Origin: Pseudomonadota bacterium
GTDB taxonomy: Bacteria > Pseudomonadota > Gammaproteobacteria > Steroidobacterales > Steroidobacteraceae
DNA length: 5,522 nt
Assembly: GCA_021826035.1 (NCBI GenBank)
Contig: JAKBBE010000166.1
Location: 1 to 5,522 of the forward strand
Direction: 5' to 3'
In this document: positions 1 through 5,522 of the stretch, in pieces
Layout of the letters: each line of letters starts with the position of its first letter
Numbering within the stretch: the first letter of the stretch is position 1
The notes under the pieces: model-generated
The model's database searches: none
Told to the model about the DNA's origin: nothing
The model's input: the letters and a program-made list of their open reading frames with translations, nothing else
Translations under genes and position numbers: made by a program

Positions 1-60
1 TGATCTCCGTCCACTTTTCCTTGTCCTGTAATCCGCAGCAGCGCCACTCAGGCGAATCGC

Positions 61-309
61 TTAGTCCGTTGCGTACAGCGGGTCATTTTCGCTGCATTCA
101 TCGCCCGCACCTGGCGGCGGGCAGAAACAGGCTTCCAGCGTCGGCACCACTCCGTGTCTATAGGGATGTCCGTATGCGGGCGAATGTGGGTCCTGCAGCT
201 GCTGGTTTTGTCCGAGCGAATATCGCGCATGAAAATTCAATACGAGCGCCGCGACAGCCATGACGTATATGGTGGTCAACGGAAATCTGCGTCCGGACTT
301 CGTGTCCAT
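61..309 (-). CDS. Small exported or membrane-anchored protein with three cysteines, function unknown
   Basis: An 82-residue protein I do not recognise. The chosen ATG at 309 is preceded by GGGGGAG with about 5 nt spacing, which is a much better start than the longer in-frame ATG at 384. Residues 1-8 are basic (K4, R7, R8), followed by a hydrophobic segment at about 10-26 (LTTIYVMAVAALVLNF), so it is probably Sec-exported or anchored by one N-terminal helix. The remainder is hydrophilic, rich in Pro, His and Gln, with Cys61 and Cys63 forming a CxC, a third Cys at 72, and an acidic C-terminus ending LYATD. No catalytic motif is visible. A TTGACT hexamer on the minus strand at 373-378 could be a -35 element, but no good -10 follows it. 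It could be a periplasmic small protein or a short lipoprotein-like peptide, although no lipobox is seen. The upstream neighbours on the minus strand are remnants, so context gives no function. Confidence 0.55.
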   Translation of the reverse strand: MDTKSGRRFPLTTIYVMAVAALVLNFHARYSLGQNQQLQDPHSPAYGHPYRHGVVPTLEACFCPPPGAGDECSENDPLYATD

Positions 310-374
310 TTCTACTCCCCCAACGCCAGTTACTTTTGGTTGATTAGTAGGTAACGAGAACGAGCGCATGGAAG

Positions 375-671
375 TCAAGCACAACTGACGGAATCCCGCA
401 AATGAATACGTATGTGCGTCGGATACAATTTCACTGACACGTACCGCTCCAGGCGAAGCCGGAGGTTGTCCATGCGGGCGTCAATGGTGATGTTGAACAG
501 AATCCGCCTGTAGGGCCCGAGGAACGCCCTGGTGGCCAGCTTCGGTGATAGACCCCGGCCTGAGCAAACGCGATCCAACGCCCGCCTCCGTGACGCCAGC
601 GAACGCGGCACGCGGGCTGCTGATAGGCAAGTCATCCAAATGGCGGGCTCGCTTTGGTGCTGTCGAACCAT
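375..671 (-). CDS. Weak hypothetical frame downstream of the relaxase remnant
   Basis: This is the only frame in the 310-739 stretch with any coding character; otherwise I see no gene, RNA or obvious repeat there. It would encode 98 residues from an ATG at 671, 68 nt downstream of the relaxase stop and on the same strand. There is no convincing ribosome binding site. The middle part (about residues 45-77, containing RRILFNITIDARMDNLRLRL) has codons ending mostly in G or C, as expected for this GC-rich genome, whereas the first half and the tail do not. I recognise no family. It may be the relic of a gene cut by rearrangement, or chance. Confidence 0.22.
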   Translation of the reverse strand: MVRQHQSEPAIWMTCLSAARVPRSLASRRRALDRVCSGRGLSPKLATRAFLGPYRRILFNITIDARMDNLRLRLERYVSVKLYPTHIRIHLRDSVSCA

Positions 672-739
672 ATTGCGGCCTTGACCGGCAGCAACGGGTC
701 AGCTACCGGTATTCACCTCAGAACCGCATGGGGAGAGAA

Positions 740-2117
740 TCACCGCCCCAATTCCTGCTGGTCGTCCTGCTCGGGTTCGGGTTCAGGGTTTTGGCTGCAG
801 GACTGACCTTCCCCTCGTTCCAGGCGCTCGCGCACGGCGGGGTCGGCGCCTGCCTTGTGCTCTGCCGCGTCCCGCATCGCATGCCAAGCGCCAGTCAGGG
901 TGCGTGCGCACCCAACCTCCTCTGCGGCGTCGAGAGCCGCAAGCCGTGCGCCCTGTGACTTCGGATTCCACCACGCCGCAAGCCATGCCACCGTCGGATC
1001 TGAGCGCGGGGGTCGCTTCGGCTGCATCATGCGCTGACGCTCGTCCTCGACGATCCTGGCGAGATCGGGATCAGCCGCCCGAATGCCCTCGCGGGTCGCC
1101 AGCCGCGCCAGGCGCTCGCGGAACTCGGCGCTGCCCGTGATTGACACGGCGCCGCCGAACTTCTGGGCGGCAATGCGCAGCGCGACATGCTCCACGTCCC
1201 CGCTGTGACCCAGAACCTCGACGCGCGAGCGCGTGACGTGCAGCACCTCGCGGCCCTGCGAGTCCTTCCAAACCGTCATCCGTGCCGCCTCTTCGCGCTC
1301 GCGTGTCAGCCGCGCCTTTGCCGCGTGCTCCCGCCCGTCATCATCGCGCGCGCAGCCTTCGATCCCTGGCCTACGAGTCCGGCGCCGCCACTCGACCTCC
1401 TGCCGTGCGTTGAGCGCATCGAACGCGGCCTTTATCTGCTGATAAATCGTCATGCCGTGCTGCGCACCCTTCTCGCGCAGCACGGCGAGCGCCTCCGCGT
1501 GAACCGCCCTTGCGGCATCGCGCTCGGTCCACGCGCACTCGCGCTCTCGAAGCACCTGGGTGTACAGCGAGCCGTTGCGATTCGCGTCAGCCGCTGCTGC
1601 GTCGCATTCCTGTTCCGCACGCACAGCGCGATGTGCGAGATCTCGCTCGTGGTCCACATCCCGTAACCGGCCCTGGCGCGCGATAGCTGTGATGATCGAT
1701 GTGCCGCCGCTTCGTCTCGCGCACGTCCTTTCCCCGAGCGAGGTCCGTGATGCGCGCGGTCATATCCAGCACCCGCCGACCCTGCGCTTTGCGATCCGTG
1801 ATCGTCGTACGCCGAGTGCCGCCCTTGCGGTCCGGGATCGAGTTCACCACGCGCCCCCGTCTGTCGGTTCGATCCACCACGACGTGCGCATGCACATTTC
1901 TCCGCGCGATGCCGTCACTGGCGACGTGCCCCTCGTCCCCGTGGATGACGCACGCCACCACGCGCTCCCCGGTGATGGCCTCGTACTCCTGGCACCAGCG
2001 CTCCCTCTTCGGTTGCAGGACCTCGGGGGCGTCGTCGGCCAGGTTCGCAAAGGTCGGCCCCCCGACCGTCCGGCCGAACAGCGCGGGATCGAGCATCGCG
2101 TCACATAGGGACCTCAC
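740..2117 (-). pseudogene. Mobilization relaxase-like protein with C-terminal LPD7 domain, frameshifted
   Basis: Relaxases nick the transfer origin and pilot the DNA strand during plasmid or integrative-element mobilization. The first segment starts at GTG 2117, with GGAGGT placed 6 nt upstream. It carries HGDE at residues 59-62 and NVHAHVVVDRTD at 74-85, the metal-binding H-x-D-E...H-x-H pattern of Pre/MobA-like relaxases, then RRHIDHHSYRA at 137-147. There the frame breaks: one surplus base between about 1670 and 1685 moves the sensible reading to another frame (RQGRLRDVDHERDL...), open to the stop at 740. That part has an Arg/Glu-rich probable coiled coil, then a domain matching LPD7 (large polyvalent protein-associated domain 7; from TVWKDSQGREVLHV through VALRIAAQKFGGAVSITGS to about PDLARIV), and an acidic PEPEPEQDD tail. 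Restored length is about 458 residues. Only some 58 residues precede HGDE, so the N-terminal relaxase motif is probably missing. A separate LPD7 protein starting at GTG 1657 is possible but less likely. Confidence 0.72.
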
Positions 2118-2189
2118 GCCGTCACCTCCATGAGCGGCGCGCGCAGGGTGCGCCCGGCAGGCGATGGAGTGCTACCGACGCAGATACCC

Positions 2190-2216
2190 TTGCACGGCTG
2201 TATAGTATGGTATACA
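2190..2216 (+). promoter_or_regulatory. Putative autoregulated promoter/operator of the toxin-antitoxin operon
   Basis: A perfect inverted repeat TGTATA-N6-TATACA lies at 2199-2216, in the divergent gap between the relaxase remnant and the toxin. The right arm TATACA (2211-2216) resembles a -10 hexamer. A partial -35 (TTGCAC, 2190-2195) stands 15 bases before it, which is shorter than the ideal spacing. Palindromes over the promoter are typical operators for Xre-type antitoxins, which repress their own operon. The palindrome also covers the ATG at 2207, which argues that toxin translation may start further down, at GTG 2225. Repressor binding is inferred, not shown. Confidence 0.45.
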
Positions 2217-2521
2217 TTTCTCCTGTGCGCGAGGTTCTGAAGCCCGCAACGTTTGAGAAGTGTTCGACAGCCTGCGGGACCGCGAAGCACAGGCGCGCGT
2301 CATTGCCCGTATTCGGCGGCTCTCGCTCGGCAATCCCGGTGACGTGAAAGCAGCCGGTTCGGGCATCTCCGAGATGCGGGTCGACTACGGCCCCGGTTAC
2401 CGCGTGTACTACGCGCAGCGTGGCAACGCATTGGTGCTGCTCTGCTGCGGGGGGCGACAAGCGGACTCAGAATGCGGATATCAAGCTGGCAATCGCAATC
2501 GCGAAGGACTGGAAGAGGTAA
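2207..2521 (+). pseudogene. RelE/HigB-type (Gp49 family) addiction module toxin, two compensating frameshifts
   Basis: Toxins of this family are small RNases that cleave mRNA, usually on the ribosome, and are neutralised by the antidote encoded next to them. Restoring the frame gives a standard-length product of about 104 residues: ...PATFEKWFDSLRDREAQARV, IARIRRLSLGNPGDVKAAGSG, ISEMRVDYGPGYRVYYAQRG, LVLLCCGGDKRTQNADIKLA, ending AKDWKR. These are the conserved blocks of the family, including GNPGDVK, the E-R-YGPGYRVYY strand and the LLCGGDK turn. As written, one G is missing at about 2262 (TGTTC where TGGTTC is expected) and one G is extra in the six-G run at 2449-2454. The net frame is unchanged, so the gene ends at TAA 2519-2521, 6 nt before the antitoxin start. 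No ribosome binding site precedes ATG 2207, and GTG 2225 fits the family start better. As sequenced, no functional toxin can be made; homopolymer sequencing error is a real alternative. Confidence 0.8.
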
Positions 2522-2527
2522 ATCACC

Positions 2528-2842
2528 ATGGCAGCCAAGCGCCGCACGAAAGAGACTTTTTCCCGATGGGATGCCGCCGATTACCTGAAGTCCGAGGCGG
2601 ACATGGTCGCGTACCTTCGAGCCTGCCTCGAGGAAGCGCCCGGTGATCCGGCGCTGCTCGCCGCAGCGCTCGGCGATATCGCCCGCGCTCATGGCATGGT
2701 TCAGCTCGCGAAGGAAACCGGGATTACCCGTGATGGCCTGTACAAAGCGCTCTCGAAGGACGGCAACCCGACTTTCGGAACGGTGCTGAAAGTCATGCAT
2801 GCGCTCGGCCTGACACTCGTGCCAAAGCCGCTACACGCATAG
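2528..2842 (+). CDS. Xre/HigA-type addiction module antidote (antitoxin) protein
   Basis: A 104-residue DNA-binding antitoxin that pairs with the Gp49-type toxin just upstream and is expected to repress the operon. The ATG at 2528 follows AGAGG with about 9 nt spacing; this site sits inside the last codons of the toxin, so translation is probably coupled. Residues 14-38 match the N-terminal family block (WDAADYLKSEADMVAYLRAC). Residues 44-96 form the helix-turn-helix domain, with AALGDIARAHGMVQLAKETG followed by ITRDGLYKALSKDGNPTFGT and the closing LKVMHALGLTL. Length and motif order are normal for the family (the one called probable addiction module antidote protein). The reading frame is intact, unlike that of its partner. 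In this family the toxin gene commonly comes first, as here. Confidence 0.9.
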   Translation: MAAKRRTKETFSRWDAADYLKSEADMVAYLRACLEEAPGDPALLAAALGDIARAHGMVQLAKETGITRDGLYKALSKDGNPTFGTVLKVMHALGLTLVPKPLHA

Positions 2843-2918
2843 GGCGCATTGTGGTTCGCCAGGAGCTGCGCAGCGGCACCCCGCATGTTGGTATGGTGCT
2901 CGGCGCCGGCGGCTTCCA

Positions 2919-2943
2919 GGCCGGTCACGGCGCGTCACCGGCC
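2919..2943. repeat. Inverted repeat downstream of the toxin-antitoxin operon, possible terminator
   Basis: GGCCGGT (2919-2925) and ACCGGCC (2937-2943) are perfect 7-bp arms around an 11-base loop, 77 nt past the antitoxin stop. No T-run follows, so it is not a canonical intrinsic terminator. A second GC palindrome, CCGGCCG-GA-CGGCCGG, lies at 2968-2983, and the word GGCCGGTCA occurs in both (2919-2927 and 2978-2986). Confidence 0.35.
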
Positions 2944-3081
2944 ATGACTTGACGAGTAGATCTCTGTCCGGCCGGACGGCCGGTCAGACTGCGCCGCCGC
3001 TCCCGCGGCGACGCCCAGAAGAACGACGCAGAACGTCGCAGTCGGAACAAGACGAGGGAGGCTCGCCGAGTCCCCCGAGAC
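2935..3081 (-). other. Signal-peptide-like minus-strand frame without a start codon, possible gene remnant
   Basis: In the 2843-3119 stretch this is the only frame I would flag. It is open for 48 codons from just after a TGA at 3082-3084 to a TGA at 2935-2937. It contains ATFCVVLLGVAAGAAAQ followed by polar residues (SDRPSGRTEIYSSSHGR), which looks like a signal peptide with an AxA-Q cleavage site and a short mature end. There is no ATG, GTG or TTG start in the frame, so it would have to be a decayed or frameshifted N-terminus of an exported protein. Chance translation of GC-rich DNA is a serious alternative. The plus-strand frames here are Arg/Pro-rich and unconvincing. Confidence 0.2.
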
Positions 3082-3119
3082 TCACACGGTCACATCAGAA
3101 CCGCGCCTCAACCCCAGAA

Positions 3120-3332
3120 TCAGGCGGTTCCTGACCACCATTCACACCCATAGCGGCCCAGGGCCAGCACCTGCTGGACCCGCTTCCCGTCACTTAAGCG
3201 CACCGCGCGGTATTGCAGCCGCCAGAGCTTGCTGCCGGGGGACGTGACCTCGAGGTACAGGCCCCGGCCGTCGAAACGCTTCTAGGGCTTTGGGCCGGAT
3301 TTGAGCGCGCGGATCGCGCGCTCGGTGAGCAT
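3120..3332 (-). pseudogene. P4-type tyrosine integrase, N-terminal remnant with amber codon
   Basis: Integrases of this class insert genomic islands into tRNA genes. The remnant begins MLTERAIRALKSGPKP at ATG 3332, the arm-DNA-binding (DUF4102-type) N-terminus. It then meets an in-frame TAG at 3282-3284 where the family has a residue such as Tyr before the K-x-F-D-G element. After it the match continues: KRFDGRGLYLEVTSPGSKLW, RLQYRAVRLSDGKRVQQVLA, LGRYG. After LGRYG similarity stops and a TGA closes the frame at 3120. About 70 codons remain of a family of roughly 400 residues; the core-binding and catalytic domains (R...HxxR...Y) are gone. The gene lies about 220 bp from the 3' end of tRNA-Ser and reads away from it, the usual place for an island integrase. 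A start further upstream (ATG or GTG near 3396) is possible. It cannot encode an active recombinase. Confidence 0.8.
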
Positions 3333-3397
3333 CTCGGCAGGCACTGGCGGGGGCTCCTGCGGGGGCCGTTGCGGGAGTCCGATCGGCAGATCCCGCA

Positions 3398-3440
3398 TAC
3401 CGTCACAGGGCGCTACCGTCACCGCCGACCATACCGTCAC
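3398..3440 (+). repeat. Three direct repeats TACCGTCAC, putative integrase arm-type sites
   Basis: The 9-mer TACCGTCAC occurs perfectly at 3398-3406, 3414-3422 and 3432-3440, start-to-start distances of 16 and 18 bases. All copies have the same orientation and lie between the integrase remnant and the tRNA. Direct repeats in this position are typical arm-type binding sites for tyrosine integrases or sites for the excisionase; this role is inferred from position only. Confidence 0.55.
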
Positions 3441-3467
3441 GATGAGGCTTTCACCAATAGCGCGGGA

Positions 3468-3484
3468 TGTCGCACAGTGTCGCA
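3468..3484 (+). repeat. Tandem pair of TGTCGCA repeats in the attachment region
   Basis: TGTCGCA occurs at 3468-3474 and again at 3478-3484, a 10-base period or one helical turn, so a dimer could read both on one DNA face. An AT-rich tract (AAGTAATTGTTTTTATTAGA, 3495-3514) follows directly and stands out in this GC-rich window. It may bend or bind a host factor such as IHF, though I see no exact IHF consensus. Confidence 0.4.
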
Positions 3485-3549
3485 AGACGTTCCAAAGTAA
3501 TTGTTTTTATTAGATTTCACTTCAGCGCGCGACACCCGGAAACACAGAA

Positions 3550-3640
<91 letters not shown>

Positions 3641-3663
3641 TCAGGACTCTCGCGGCAGTGTTG

Positions 3664-3669
3664 ATCCTA
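3664..3669 (-). promoter_or_regulatory. Possible -10 element of the tRNA-Ser promoter
   Basis: TAGGAT on the minus strand lies 23 bases before the mature 5' end of the tRNA, a suitable place for a -10 with a short 5' leader. No good -35 is seen at 16-18 bases further upstream, so the assignment is weak. Confidence 0.25.
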
Positions 3670-3740
3670 GCAAATTAATGCCCCATCGGCGCGTCCACGA
3701 CCCCTGAGGCGAGCCGTCACTGCACCCTACGATTTGGGTC

Positions 3741-3775
3741 GCCCGGCGCGCAGAAGATCTTCCGCGCAGCCGGGC
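3741..3775 (-). terminator. Long GC-rich hairpin after the nitroreductase gene, terminator-like
   Basis: GCCCGGC (3741-3747) pairs with GCCGGGC (3769-3775). Inside it GCGC (3748-3751) pairs with GCGC (3764-3767), leaving a bulged A, and the centre is the palindrome GAAGATCTTC (3753-3762). It begins 15 bases past the nitroreductase stop in the direction of transcription and separates that gene from tRNA-Ser. No clear T-run follows on the minus strand, so termination is likely from position and stability rather than proven by a canonical motif. Confidence 0.45.
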
Positions 3776-3789
3776 CGCTTTGCGGCGAA

Positions 3790-4383
3790 CTACCCGGGCA
3801 GTGCCCAGGCCCCCTCGCACACGGTCTGCTCGAGCACGCGACGATCACTCGGAGTCTCGCGAGTCTGAAGCTGCACACTCAGCACGTCCGATGGCGCCGC
3901 TCGCCCCACCGCTGCCATGGCCTCGACCCGGAACTCCTCCGGAATCCCGAGCGCGCGTTGTGCCCGCTCATAATCGAACCCCTCCATGCCGTGCACCACG
4001 TAGCCGTTCAGGTACCCCTGCAGCGCGAAATATCCCCACGCCGCACCCGTATCGTACGAGTGCGTCACCGACGTGCGACCGGTGTAGCTGTTGAGCGTTC
4101 TGGACACGAACACGACGAGCGCCGCGGCCCGCTCACACCAGGCCTGATTACCGCCGGCCAGCAGCCCGAAGAACGTGGCCCACTCGGGCGTATCGCGCCG
4201 GGCGAACAGCATGCGCCAGGGCTGCTGGTTCCCCGACGACGGCGCCCAGCGTGCCGCCTCGAACAGGCTGAGTAGCTCCTCGCGCGACAGCGGCTCACCG
4301 CTCATCGCCCGTGGCGACCAGCGGTCGAGGAACTGACGGTCAATCGGATGAGCGCTTTTGCGGACCGAGCTGCCGGTGATCAT
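3790..4383 (-). CDS. Nitroreductase family protein (FMN-dependent oxidoreductase)
   Basis: A 197-residue cytoplasmic flavoprotein of the nitroreductase superfamily, which uses NAD(P)H and bound FMN to reduce nitroaromatics, quinones or similar compounds; the true substrate cannot be told. The ATG at 4383 (MITGSSVRKS) has GGGAGG 6 nt upstream, and an in-frame extension further upstream is only the shadow of the receptor gene. The N-terminal FMN-binding block is present: RWSPRAMSGEPLSREELLSL (21-40), then EAARWAPSSGNQQPWR (42-57), where the family has A-x-x-A-P-S-x-x-N-x-Q-P-W. A central region YDTGAAWGYFALQGYLNGY (110-128) matches the helix at the dimer interface, and EAMAAVGRAAP (154-164) the late strand. 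Length is typical. It lies 67 nt downstream of the receptor gene on the same strand, so co-transcription is possible though not compelling. The frame is intact. Confidence 0.88.
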   Translation of the reverse strand: MITGSSVRKSAHPIDRQFLDRWSPRAMSGEPLSREELLSLFEAARWAPSSGNQQPWRMLFARRDTPEWATFFGLLAGGNQAWCERAAALVVFVSRTLNSYTGRTSVTHSYDTGAAWGYFALQGYLNGYVVHGMEGFDYERAQRALGIPEEFRVEAMAAVGRAAPSDVLSVQLQTRETPSDRRVLEQTVCEGAWALPG

Positions 4384-4450
4384 CGCAGGCCTCCCGAGAC
4401 TCCCACGCGGCGGGGATGCGCTGCGCATGATAGCAGTTGCACACTTCGGC

Positions 4451-5522
4451 CTACAGGTGGTGGGCGACGCCGAGGTAGTACTGGCGCGTCGATGCCGGTT
4501 CGATCGGACCGCCGAAGAGAAACACGCGCGAGTAGTACCGGTGGTTACCGAGGTTCGTAACCCCGCCCTCGACTCGCCCGTGCGGACCCCAGGCATATTG
4601 ACCGGTGAGATCGGCGATGGTGTCGGCCGGGGAAGAGGGCTGCCGTGGTGCCGATCGCCGTATCGCGGCTCTGGAAGTATTGCGCCCCGACAGCATCGAC
4701 CAAGAGGCTCAGCTTCACTCCGTGCACGCCACGGAGCGTCACCCTGCCCTTGAGCACGTCGTGCGATGCGTAGGCTGGAACCTTGCCGGTCTGCCCGGGA
4801 ATGCGACTCGAGGTGAACTCGGCGTTGAGGATGCTGAGGTTGGCGAACAGCGTGAGATGCCGTGCGCGCGGCGCGGCCGGCCACAGGCGCAGCAGATCGT
4901 ACGCGCTCGCGATTTCGACACCGCGACTGCGCAGATCGCCGCTGTTGACGTTGAGGGTCTCGGTCGGCGTCACTTGCTCGGATTCGATCTGGTTCGTGGC
5001 GTTGATCTGAAACACGCTGGCGTCGTAGCAGAACCCGATGACGGGCCAGCCGTGCACCCCGGCCTCGTACGTCAGATCGTGCGTCGTCGCCGGGTCGTTG
5101 CCGGCGGAGAACTCGCTGAACGGACTGGCGATATCCAGGTGCGCACCGGCCGATACCCCTGCGCGACGTTCAGGTACGTCTCGTTGCCGCGGCCGAAGTC
5201 ATTGCCGATGCCGATCCCGAACAACGGCACGGTGTGCCGATCCGTCGCGTTGACCAGATTCGGGTGCGGCGCGGCCGTCTCGCGGGTGCTCAACTGCTCG
5301 TGCTCGAGGCGCGCCGAGGTGACCACGTGAAACCGCCCGACGCGATAGAGATTCTCGGCGAAGATTGCCGCATAGCGCGTACGACGCGAGTCGTTGTAGA
5401 AGAGCGAACCGCTCGATCCGTACGGAGCGATGAGCGCATCGGGGCTCTTCAGCTGCGTATACGGGCTGTCCGAGATGTCGGCGGTGTACCCCACCGTGAA
5501 GGCACTGCCCTGCCCCCAGTGG
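4451..5522 (-). pseudogene. TonB-dependent outer membrane receptor, C-terminal part, two apparent frameshifts
   Basis: Receptors of this kind take up ferric chelates or other large ligands across the outer membrane using TonB energy. The window holds about 355 residues of the beta-barrel; the signal peptide, plug and TonB box lie beyond base 5522. Alternating strands and loops are visible: RRTRYAAIFAENLYRVGRFH, TYLNVAQGYRPVR, then in a second frame LDIASPFSEFSAGNDP, YDASVFQINATNQIESEQV, NVNSGDLRSRGVEIASAYDL and SSRIPGQTGKVPAYASHDVL, and in a third frame ADTIADLTGQYAWGPHGRV, GGVTNLGNHRYYSRVFLFGG and RQYYLGVAHHL. NLGNHRYYSRVF is the usual NLFDxRYY signature before the last strands, as in FecA-like receptors. 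One base is missing at about 5138-5146 and one is extra at about 4627-4632 (CCCCGG). The protein ends in Leu rather than the usual aromatic residue. Indels may be sequencing errors; if so this is a normal partial gene. Confidence 0.87.

Noticed and set aside
545..958. Plus-strand open frame opposite the relaxase end
   Set aside because: It overlaps the LPD7-containing coding region in antisense, and its hydrophobic stretch FLLVVLLGFGF is the complement of the acidic Gln/Glu-rich relaxase tail.
1560..2133. Two plus-strand open frames of more than 140 codons
   Set aside because: Both are antisense to the relaxase segment with its HGDE and HxH motifs; no start signals and no recognisable protein.
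2118..2206. An oriT in the gap upstream of the relaxase
   Set aside because: Only short GC-rich inverted repeats (for example CTCCAT...ATGGAG with a 32-base loop) are seen and no known nic-site consensus, so I cannot support it.
2118..2240. Minus-strand frame ending in LMEVTA with its stop overlapping the relaxase GTG
   Set aside because: The overlap looks like translational coupling, but the frame runs back through the toxin promoter palindrome and has no recognisable content or start.
3095..3129. Minus-strand tail reading NRLILG...VEARF with a stop, like the end of an outer membrane barrel
   Set aside because: It needs a one-base correction within only twelve codons, and nothing upstream supports a barrel protein because the integrase remnant lies directly before it; too short to call.
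2949..3134. Plus-strand 61-codon frame rich in Arg, Ser and Pro
   Set aside because: Composition is that of random GC-rich translation; no ribosome binding site and no known family.
3398..3440. The TACCGTCAC copies as a CRISPR array or plasmid iterons
   Set aside because: The units are 9 bp with 7-9 bp gaps, far too short for CRISPR, and no replication initiator gene is present; the position between integrase and tRNA favours attachment-site repeats.
4384..4884. In-frame N-terminal extension of the nitroreductase giving 364 residues
   Set aside because: The extension overlaps the receptor coding region, reads as low-complexity shadow, and the internal ATG at 4383 has a strong GGGAGG site and begins the family-length protein.
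4605..5330. A 241-codon plus-strand open frame
   Set aside because: It is antisense to the receptor gene, whose three frame segments carry recognisable barrel motifs; its own translation has no family character and high Arg/Gly content from GC-rich antisense reading.

Overview
The window is GC-rich and bacterial. A TonB-dependent receptor shows that the host is Gram-negative. Gene style, an encoded CCA on the tRNA and the receptor subtype suggest a gammaproteobacterium of the Xanthomonadales/Nevskiales kind; that placement is inference, since no taxonomic marker gene is present.

Layout. Bases 61-309 (minus) encode a small exported Cys-containing protein that I do not recognise. Bases 310-739 hold no convincing gene, only one weak minus-strand frame. 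Bases 740-2117 (minus) are a mobilization relaxase-like gene with a C-terminal LPD7 domain, broken by one frameshift and apparently lacking the N-terminal relaxase region. Diverging from it, 2207-2842 (plus) is a type II toxin-antitoxin pair in the order toxin then antitoxin (RelE/HigB-type Gp49 toxin, Xre/HigA-type antidote). The toxin reading frame carries two mutually compensating indels; the antitoxin is intact. Bases 2843-3119 hold hairpins and a signal-peptide-like minus frame but no firm gene. Bases 3120-3332 (minus) are an N-terminal remnant of a P4-type tyrosine integrase, with an in-frame amber codon and loss of the catalytic domain. Bases 3333-3550 form the integrase-tRNA intergenic region, with three copies of a 9-bp direct repeat, two copies of a 7-bp repeat and an AT-rich tract. 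A tRNA-Ser(UGA) gene occupies 3551-3640 (minus). Beyond it are a nitroreductase-family gene (3790-4383, minus) and the C-terminal part of a TonB-dependent receptor (4451 to the window edge, minus), the latter with two apparent frameshifts.

Interpretation. The tRNA-Ser 3' end followed by an integrase, then a toxin-antitoxin pair and a relaxase, is the classic end of an integrative/mobilizable genomic island inserted at a tRNA gene. The nitroreductase and receptor are presumably host chromosome. The island end looks decayed: integrase truncated, relaxase broken, toxin frame broken. However, single-base indels also hit the receptor outside the island, so part of the damage may be sequencing or assembly error. 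I see no clearly new biological system. The most interesting pieces are the iterated repeats in the putative attachment region and the fate of the toxin-antitoxin pair.
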